A stretch of DNA of 64,000 nt from Pollenia angustigena. Lineage: Eukaryota > Arthropoda > Insecta > Diptera > Polleniidae. The translations under genes and the position numbers were made by a program. How positions within the stretch are numbered: the stretch's first letter is position 1; each line of letters opens with the position of its first letter. The stretch lies in assembly GCA_930367215.1 (NCBI GenBank), contig OV884059.1, forward strand, positions 77,285,393 through 77,349,392, in the 5' to 3' direction. This document shows positions 57,701 to 64,000 of the stretch, in pieces. The notes under the pieces are model-generated. The model worked only from the letters and a program-made list of their open reading frames with translations. It did not search any database and was not told the origin of the DNA.

Positions 57701-59662
57701 GTGTAATATATTAATCAGGTTACACGAACTCTTACAAAGTGATACATTTTTCTAAATTACAATGGAACAAAATAATAGCTACGTTTAGCACTCAACACTA
57801 ATGTGTATTTAGCGTGTTAAATATTGAATGCAAAGTTCGCTCTAAGAGCGATATTCACCACGCTTGTAGCAATTTTAAACATACAAATTTTTTTTTGAAT
57901 TCGATTAGCTTTAACAGCTCTGATTTTCAATAACTAATGTCAGCTGTTGTTAAACATTTTGCGCCAAAAAAAAAAAACAATTATTAAATAAAAGTAAAAC
58001 AAACGAAAAACAAAAAGATTTTATATCCATCACAATATAACCAAAAATCACAATATTACACGAATTGTACGCAACCACAAGAAAAAAAATTAATAAAAAA
58101 ATTGCTTCAATAAAAAAGTACTTTACTCAGTTATAACCAGGGTTGTCAGATTGATTTTGACCTTTTTCGCCAAATTCAATGTCAAAAATCGCCAAAATCG
58201 CCAAAGCCTTTATTTTCAAGATTTTGGCAGTAAAATACATAATTTTTAATTTATTAAAAATATTCTTTATAAATTCTAAAAAAATTAATTTGTTCCGTAT
58301 CGCTAAAATACGCAAAAAAAGTCGCCATGGTATATATTTTGCTTAATTTTTATTTAGAAAAAAGTAAAAATAGCTAGTGAACACAAAAATGGTACGATGT
58401 TTACTACAAAAAAAGTTTTTTTGCGGATAGTATTAAACAAATATTGGATATATTTACATTTTTATATATGTATGTAGTTGCAGTTTTATTATATATCTAT
58501 GGTACAAAAGAAGTGCAAATTATAACTCGTAACAACGCGTCTAGAAGTTCGTATTGCATTCTACTTCAAAGGCGAGTTGTAGTGGAGTTCATAGCTTAAA
58601 CACAGGCATTACTTATAATAATATAAAGAACATATAAAGACCAGTCAAAGTAAGTTCCTTGAAATTGTACGTACCTGCCGTTTCGTTGCAGCTTTAAAGT
58701 TTTGGCATAAACTTATTTATCTTTGCAATTAACCAACGCAAATTTTTTCATTGGGTTTCAAAAATGTCCAAAGGTATGTATGAGTTCATAAAAATCTTTA
58801 AAATATCACTGACAACAACGTATTGTATCTGGGATACAAAATTGCCACATACATATAATGAAAAAATGTTCATAGACTTTAAATATATTTATGTTAATTT
58901 CTATTTATTGATTCTTTCAAGAGCACTTTTAAATATGAAAAACTATTTTCTCGAAGATATTCATTATCTTCATCAGTCATTTGAACTTTCAAATACTGAC
59001 CATACATCTGTGGTTTTCATGGGCAACCACGTATGTCTAAAAATCAAATTTTTCAGGAGAGCCAAAAAACCGTTCTAGATGAAATTTTGGGCTAGGTATT
59101 AAACTTTTTAAAGTTTTTCTTAAACAGCCATGTGAATATAGGTCTTACTAAATTTTCATAAAAATTTCGGACAAATATCCTTTAAATATTTGATCCTAGC
59201 GGAGAACAAAAAAACAAAGTGGTACAAAGACTAAAAGTGTGTGCAGAAAAAACAACATATGTCAACACAGGTGGTTCTCAATAATCAAAACTGTTATTAA
59301 GGCAGTCACCCAAGAAGATTTAGGTTGTTATTGTCTAATAATTATTCGCCGATATTTTGAAGTTTTTGTTGAAAGATCCGTTTGGTATTAATTTGTATTA
59401 TCTAAAAAGTGCATCAGAAAAATAAAACAGTAAAAAAAAGTTCTGCAATTATTTATTTATTTATTTTTTTTATTTTAATTATTAATTAATGGGCACAAAT
59501 TGATAATACTTCACCATATAAAATATAAAAATTGAAAAGTTAATTCAATTAAAATGTTGTCTTAAAAATTAGCAATATTTAAATTATAAGTATTACTCCT
59601 CGTCTAAAGAGCCAGTTTACACGGTAATACAATGTATTACGACTATGTAGAAACAAAATAAT

Positions 59663-60582
59663 GGGTCTCATGCATAAAACGTGAGCTTGAGCTCGGACTC
59701 GATTTTTTGAGTAAAAGGTGCTTGTCGTATGCAAAATAAAATTTAATGTATTTGCTTTTACTCACTGCTCACGTTTGATCTCGTCTGGCTCAGTTTGAAC
59801 TAAGATAGATGAGCTTTTGCTCATTTTTGCTTTCTTTTTTGAGCTCTTGCTTTGTTGAGCCTGCCTTATAGTTGCTCGCATACAGTAAAAAGGAATCATG
59901 GCTGAATATTTTGTGCCACAAAGAAATACAAAATGTTATCAACAGCGTAAAACAAATTTAGCAAGTGAGGAAAAAAAATAATACATATATACATAATTAA
60001 TAATAAAATGATAAATACATAGGTGTGATGATAGAAGCATCTGCTTATTGGCTAATTATTTTTTTGAGGAGTCAGAAGAAACACGTGGTAGCAACATTAA
60101 TAAAATTCGACTGTATTTTAGATTTTGTGCAGAACCTGGACTCCACAGATATTGGAGTCCACTAATCAACTGTGCCGCGAACTATTGCGGAAGTTTGCGA
60201 AACTTATATCTGCCAGAGCAAGCGAGTGGATAAAATTCCCGAAAGATGCAGATGAAATAAAAGATGCTCAAATGAAATGGCAAGCAAATTATTGCTTTCC
60301 ATTTGCAATTAGAGTGATTGAATGTACTCATATAAAAATTAAAAACACACAAATCAAAGCGATGAGTATTATTATTATTTGATTCTACTTCACTTTCACT
60401 TGACGACATGAGTGCACTTCAATAACAATTAGACGTTTGATTTCCCTTTGCAATTGGTTTGAACTCATTTTTATGCATACGAAATTGAGCAAAAGCTGTT
60501 GCTGTTTGATCGAACTCGACTTACGAGCAATTGCTCACCTGTCTCAACTCAGTGCTTTTGCTCGTTTTTATGCTTGAGACCC
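59663..60582 (+). mobile_element. PIF/Harbinger element, internally deleted, TSD AAT
   Basis: GGGTCTCATGCATAAAACG and, inverted, GGGTCTCAAGCATAAAAACG, flanked by AAT at 59660-59662 and 60583-60585. GAGCTTGAGCTC / GAGCAAAAGC motifs recur near both ends. 920 bp against 3-4 kb for autonomous members. Contains a transposase fragment on the + strand. Confidence 0.82.
60048..60345 (+). pseudogene. HARBI1-like (PIF/Harbinger) transposase remnant
   Basis: One frame gives QILESTNQLCRELLRKFAKL followed by SEWIKFPKDADEIKDAQMKW and CFPFAIRVIECTHIKIKN. This corresponds to the V..C..I.......I.FP.......I...F......FP..IGAIDGTHI region of HARBI1-type DDE nucleases. The catalytic GAIDGTHI is altered to RVIECTHI, losing its Asp. 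The upstream part (EESEETRGSNINKIRLYF) lies in another frame, so at least one frameshift is present. Inactive. Confidence 0.75.
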
Positions 60583-60639
60583 AATATGAAATTCTCTCCG
60601 TGTTTAAAAGAAAAAAATAAAAGTCTGTTGAGAGTATAC

Positions 60640-60853
60640 CAAGGCGAATTTATAACAGGTAAGTGCAACTCTACAACTACAAAAATCCCCATGTATGCCC
60701 CATGTATTTTGTTTTTGCAATTTTCTGACTTCTTGTCAAATTTCAGTTTAGAAACAAAACAATATTTTGACGTTTCACCATTTTTTTAATTCGCCGTGGA
60801 TACAGCTGACGAACGGCTGACGAGTTGAGCTTACCTGGAGTTAATTCGCCCTG
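60640..60853. mobile_element. hAT MITE, CAAGGCGAATT family, TSD GAGTATAC
   Basis: GAGTATAC at 60632-60639 and 60854-60861. Ends CAAGGCGAATTTATAACAGG and the inverse of CTGGAGTTAATTCGCCCTG. 214 bp. Same family as 5091-5289 with an independent TSD, which confirms family boundaries. Confidence 0.85.
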
Positions 60854-61257
60854 GAGTATACTTTCTGTTTACACGGATGCTATAAGTAAAATCAAAAATA
60901 ATAACAAAAAAGCAGATGGTTGCAGTTTTACAATTTTTACAAAAACAACATGAAAATTTCTTGAGTTGATTTTAGTTGTTTTTGTAATTGTATAAAAATG
61001 CTACCACCTTCAATATACTCCGTTAAAATGCACCTCTGGTGTGATGAAAATACATAAGTTTCTAAAATGGTTTAGAAAAAAACCATTTATCGAACGCTTG
61101 TCAGATTTTGTATTCGTATTCTCTCTTACTCAATGCATTTTGCTTTTACATGATATGATTTCTCTCATTCTACATTATGTCGTAATACAATGTATTACCG
61201 TGTAAACTGGCTTATGCATCTAGACATGTAACTAACGCGAGAAGAATAGTTACCTAA

Positions 61258-61613
61258 AGGCTAGATTACACTATTATACTTTGTATTAATACATGTCAAA
61301 AACTCAAGTAATATGACAAAGTGTGATTGTGTGAATGCAATGTGTCACGAAAATGACAAGTATTAAGAAAAAAGTTTGACATCCCATACGACTTCATCGT
61401 TTTTTAAAAATTTCTAAACAATAATACTTTTCTTTCATTGGATCAGGGTTGCATTTTATTTCATGTGTGAGTGTTTATACTTTGTGTGATGATGTGAACA
61501 CAAACTGTCATGTTACATTAGATTTTTTGACAGTCGCAACAAAACTCATTAGATTTCTATCTCACAAAGTATTATGGAATACGTAAGACTTGTGAGATAG
61601 TGTAATATAGGCT
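61258..61613. mobile_element. PIF/Harbinger-like MITE, TSD TAA
   Basis: AGGCTAGATTACACTAT and, inverted, AGCCTATATTACACTAT; TAA at 61255-61257 and 61614-61616. ACTTTGT and CACAAAGT motifs recur throughout in both orientations. 356 bp, non-coding. A partial inverted copy lies at 40740-41015. Confidence 0.8.
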
Positions 61614-62048
61614 TAAGTACCAATATTCTTTAAATAGCAACAAACGGTCTTCATTGCAAATTGGTTTCTCTGCATTGCAATCTACAAAACGATAGTTCCT
61701 TGCTCTGGCGCTCAGGTACATATAACTTTTCCATTGCTTGAATTTTAATACTACCATCCTCATTTTAATTTTGGAATTGTACAGAGCTTTCGCTTATTCC
61801 AAAATCCGTCTGAACTCTTCGTTTTTTTGGTGGTATACCTTTATCATATCATATACATATTTTAAAACAATTATACATACTATTATTATGGAAAATTATC
61901 TCTTTTTCTATCCGGGAATTTTAATTTTTTTCGAATCAGCCATTACTTTTATATAATTTTTATAAAAAAGTTTTACGCAAAATCATAGATTTATTATTAA
62001 ATTATATATTATACCATACACTGAAATGATATTTCAACTTAAATACGC

Positions 62049-62107
62049 ACTTAACACGAAATTATTAATACTATAATCATTATAGTATTAATAATTTCGT
62101 GTTAAGT
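62049..62107. repeat. Perfect 29-bp palindrome with 1-nt spacer
   Basis: ACTTAACACGAAATTATTAA-TACTATAAT, then C, then its exact reverse complement. Could be a minimal deletion derivative of a TIR element or an RNA hairpin. No evidence of conservation. Confidence 0.9.
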
Positions 62108-62145
62108 ATAATGGCACAAACTTCAATGAAGGCTAACCAGAATGC

Positions 62146-62411
62146 AGCAATCATATCGACCCCTTTGCGCGAAATTATCGTATGTTACAAAAACCAAATT
62201 TTACAGGAGAGCCATTTTTATACTTTTCTCTGCTATCACTTGCAATATAAATATGAAAATATACATTCAATTTTTGGAGCAACGAAGTGAAATTTGCCTA
62301 CAATATTTTGTCAGGCGACGTATCTTTAAATGTAGAACAAGATTGCATCAAAAACTCAATTTCAAAAAAATTGGCATATACGATAATTTCGCGCAAATGG
62401 GTCGATATTAT
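62146..62411. mobile_element. MITE (ATATCGACCC..TTTGCGCGAA ends)
   Basis: AATCATATCGACCCCTTTGC-GCGAAATTATCGTAT at the left, inverse of the segment near 62378-62411. About 265 bp, non-coding, nested in the large hAT. Confidence 0.7.
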
Positions 62412-63243
62412 TTTTTAATCCAAAAACAACGTAACGGCACTTAGAATAAGAAAAAAACATCGTATCAATAACAAAAAAGCTAGCAAATTATGAAAAAAGC
62501 ACACAAGTAATTATAAGTTCTTGTTAACTGAAAAATAATCAAAAAATAATGTTCAAATATTTTCAAAAATAACAACGTATGTTCTCTTGTATTTCTTAAA
62601 CAGAAATAATTTTTCAACAAGCAAACGCTTGTTGACATACTTCGTTAGTGCTGATCGCATTTTGAATATATATAGAAGTTACGTTGTTGTTTCGTTAAAA
62701 AAATCGTAATTGGATCATTTTTTTCTAAAAACTTTTAGAACCATGTAAAAAGCATTTTGAAAAAAGTACTTTGGCATCAATAACTCAAAATCGAAAAAAA
62801 TTGACATACGCGGTTGCGCATGAAAACCACAGACATATGAATGCCTCAAACTTCATACATAAAAATAATATAAGTATAATAAAATTTATATTATTTCTCA
62901 GTATTGAATTTAAAGATTTTCAAAACAAATGCATAGCTCATCAAAAATAGCCAAAAAAAATCGCCAACTTTTTTGTTAAATCGCCAAAAAAAATCGCCAT
63001 GTCGTTAAATCAAAAATTAGGTCGCCAAACAAGTTTGAAAATCGCCACGTTTGGCGAGAAATCGCCACATCTGACAACCCTGGTTATAACTGGGGGTAAG
63101 AAATGGAACAAATTTGCAATTAATTGTTGCAACATATTTAGAAAAGAAAACGAAAACTTTTCACATTTTTGCATATATTTTTAGAATGGAACAAAAACCC
63201 GCGCGAATGGTAGCATACATGGAACATTTTTGACAAAAAAGAA

Positions 63244-63470
63244 AACACCGAAAAAAATTCTCGATTTTTTTTTTTCAATTTAACCATTAATTAAAAATAA
63301 AATCCGTTTTAATTAAAAATTAAATCAAGTGAATTAAAAGCTTACATATATCAACAACATAACAGCAGAAAATGTTGTTCATATTATAAAAATATTTAAT
63401 TGATGATTTTAATTAGTGCAAAATTAATTAATTTTTTAATCAATATCACAAATTCTTTATTTGAAATAAA
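63244..63470. mobile_element. MITE family D, third copy, rearranged
   Basis: Reverse orientation relative to copy 1: GAAAAAAATTCTCG, ATTAAATCAAGTGAATTAAA, then an unrelated segment with ACATATATCAACAACATAAC, then TTAATCAATATCACAAATTC. The replaced middle and lost end show it is decayed. Confidence 0.6.
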
Positions 63471-63641
63471 TTTTGTTACTATGGGTGTGTTTAATAACGA
63501 AAGTGGTAATCTGCAGCGCTTAAAAAATGCAGTCAAAGCAGAAAACTGCAATTTCTTTCGCTTCTTCATTTATCATTGGCTAAATAGTTTTTGGTGTCGA
63601 CTGCAGTTTTTTAAACCCTGGTAATCAACAATGGAGATAAC

Positions 63642-64000
63642 TAATGGGTAATTTTTTAAGAGCTATAGGAAAGTTTAAAAAAAAAACACTTAAAATTCAG
63701 AAAAATTTATGAAATCTTTATTTGAATCGATAGTACGGTCCATATAATTTAATGTTTGAAGATTATTTCATGCAAATTTTGACCGTGACTGCGCCTCAAA
63801 TGGTCCATCCGCTTAGTCCAATTTTGGCATACTCTTTCCAACATTTCTGTCGGTATCTCATGAATAAATGCTTCAATGTTGTCTTCCAATGTGTCAATTG
63901 AAGCGGGCATGTGTGTATAGACATGAGCTTTAACATAGCCCCACAAAAAATAGTCTAAAGGCGTAAAATCGCACGATGTAGGCGGCCAATTGACCGGTCC
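63642..64000 (-). mobile_element. Mariner-like (DD34D-type) element, truncated by window edge
   Basis: The terminus TAATGGGTAATTTTTTAAGA-GCTATAGG matches the inverted right end of 41379-42309, and the following sequence is its close relative. Only the 3' third of the element is inside the window. Confidence 0.82.
63749..64000 (-). CDS. Mariner-like transposase, C-terminal part (continues past window)
   Basis: Open from the right edge to a stop at 63749, about 83 residues. It includes CDFTPLDYFLWGYVKAHVYT, with the third catalytic Asp in the mariner-type PLDYFLWG context, and ends HLRRSHGQNLHEIIFKH. No stop or frameshift is visible in this part, unlike the copy at 41492, but the first two catalytic Asps and the DNA-binding region lie outside the window, so integrity is unknown. 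Confidence 0.8.
   Translation of the reverse strand, partial: GPVNWPPTSCDFTPLDYFLWGYVKAHVYTHMPASIDTLEDNIEAFIHEIPTEMLERVCQNWTKRMDHLRRSHGQNLHEIIFKH

Larger units (their letters stand above)
59608..61212. mobile_element. TIR element (AGCCAGTTTACACGG ends) split by nested insertions
   Basis: AGCCAGTTTACACGGTAATA-CAATGTATTACGAC at the left and its exact inverse at 61179-61212. The TIR contains the palindrome GTAATACAATGTATTAC. It encloses the Harbinger at 59663-60582 and the hAT MITE at 60640-60853. The TTTACACGG terminus resembles the Harbinger-like MITEs here, but no clean 3-bp TSD is seen. Confidence 0.75.
58138..63082. mobile_element. Large hAT-type element, TSD GTTATAAC, packed with nested elements
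   Basis: Perfect GTTATAAC at 58130-58137 and 63083-63090; ends CAGGGTTGTCAGAT and the exact inverse ATCTGACAACCCTG. Subterminal TCGCCA motifs recur at least five times on each side (AAATCGCCAAAATCGCCAAA, GTCGCCAAAC). The 4.9 kb span contains at least four nested insertions (59608-61212 with its own nest, 61258-61613, 62146-62411 and the palindrome at 62049). The original hAT is therefore much smaller and no hAT transposase was recognised. Confidence 0.85.

Noticed and set aside
58764..59078. 104-residue plus-strand open frame inside the large hAT
   Set aside because: AT-driven composition and no match to hAT transposase motifs that I could defend.

Overview
The window is AT-rich, non-coding, repeat-laden eukaryotic DNA, best read as intron sequence of a higher fly (Diptera; a calyptrate such as a blow fly or house fly relative is an inference). 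The only host coding sequence I can support is one internal exon on the + strand at 53151-53339. It encodes the second laminin-type EGF module of a netrin, has clean AG/GT splice sites and is in phase 1 at both ends. If the rest belongs to the same gene, more than 53 kb upstream and more than 10 kb downstream are netrin introns. No other host exon, tRNA gene or complete ORF was recognised.

Almost everything else is mobile DNA, often nested. Elements with target-site duplications (TSDs) readable from the sequence include at least eight hAT-type elements with 8-bp TSDs (for example 3938-5000, 5339-6178, 30120-34332, 35265-36442, 53627-54107, 58138-63082). There are also PIF/Harbinger-type elements with 3-bp TSDs (35032-36585, 44417-44888, 61258-61613, and 59663-60582 with a HARBI1-like remnant), two mariner-like copies (41379-42309 and the right edge), and one Tc1/IS630-type element with ~400-bp inverted repeats (13602-14694). 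A solo LTR lies at 15879-16984. Remnants of RTE-like and I-like LINEs, tRNA-derived SINE copies, Helitron-like tandem-repeat elements and several MITE families complete the set.

The most interesting system is a small non-coding retroelement at 28310-29194, 31562-34228 and 46821-47337. Each complete unit carries a type I hammerhead self-cleaving ribozyme motif: CTGAGGA, a 5-bp stem II, GAAA, a palindromic ACATGT stem III, cleavage after GTC, and a two-part stem I. The array at 31562-34228 has successive hammerheads exactly 562 bp apart, so a self-cleaving transcript would release 562-nt monomers. All three insertions share one architecture: an inverted left arm joined head-to-head to one or more direct copies, the whole flanked by a 13-16 bp TSD. 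One insertion has its empty site preserved in the opposite arm of the palindromic element it hit, and that copy has a compensatory base-pair change in ribozyme stem II. The organisation recalls Penelope-like elements and retrozymes, but no reverse transcriptase or endonuclease of its own is visible, so it would have to be mobilised in trans.

Layout: 1-13.6 kb, old repeats and hAT elements; 13.6-18.2 kb, Tc1-like element, paired dispersed repeats, solo LTR and LINE remnant; 18-28 kb, mostly featureless AT-rich DNA with scattered MITEs; 28-36.6 kb, hammerhead arrays nested in TIR elements; 37-46 kb, mariner, hAT, Harbinger and LINE remnants; 46.7-49.2 kb, long-TIR element with the third hammerhead copy; 51.5-54.1 kb, netrin exon tightly bracketed by elements; 55-64 kb, poly-G MITE, Helitron-like repeat, a large hAT containing several nested elements, and a mariner at the edge.
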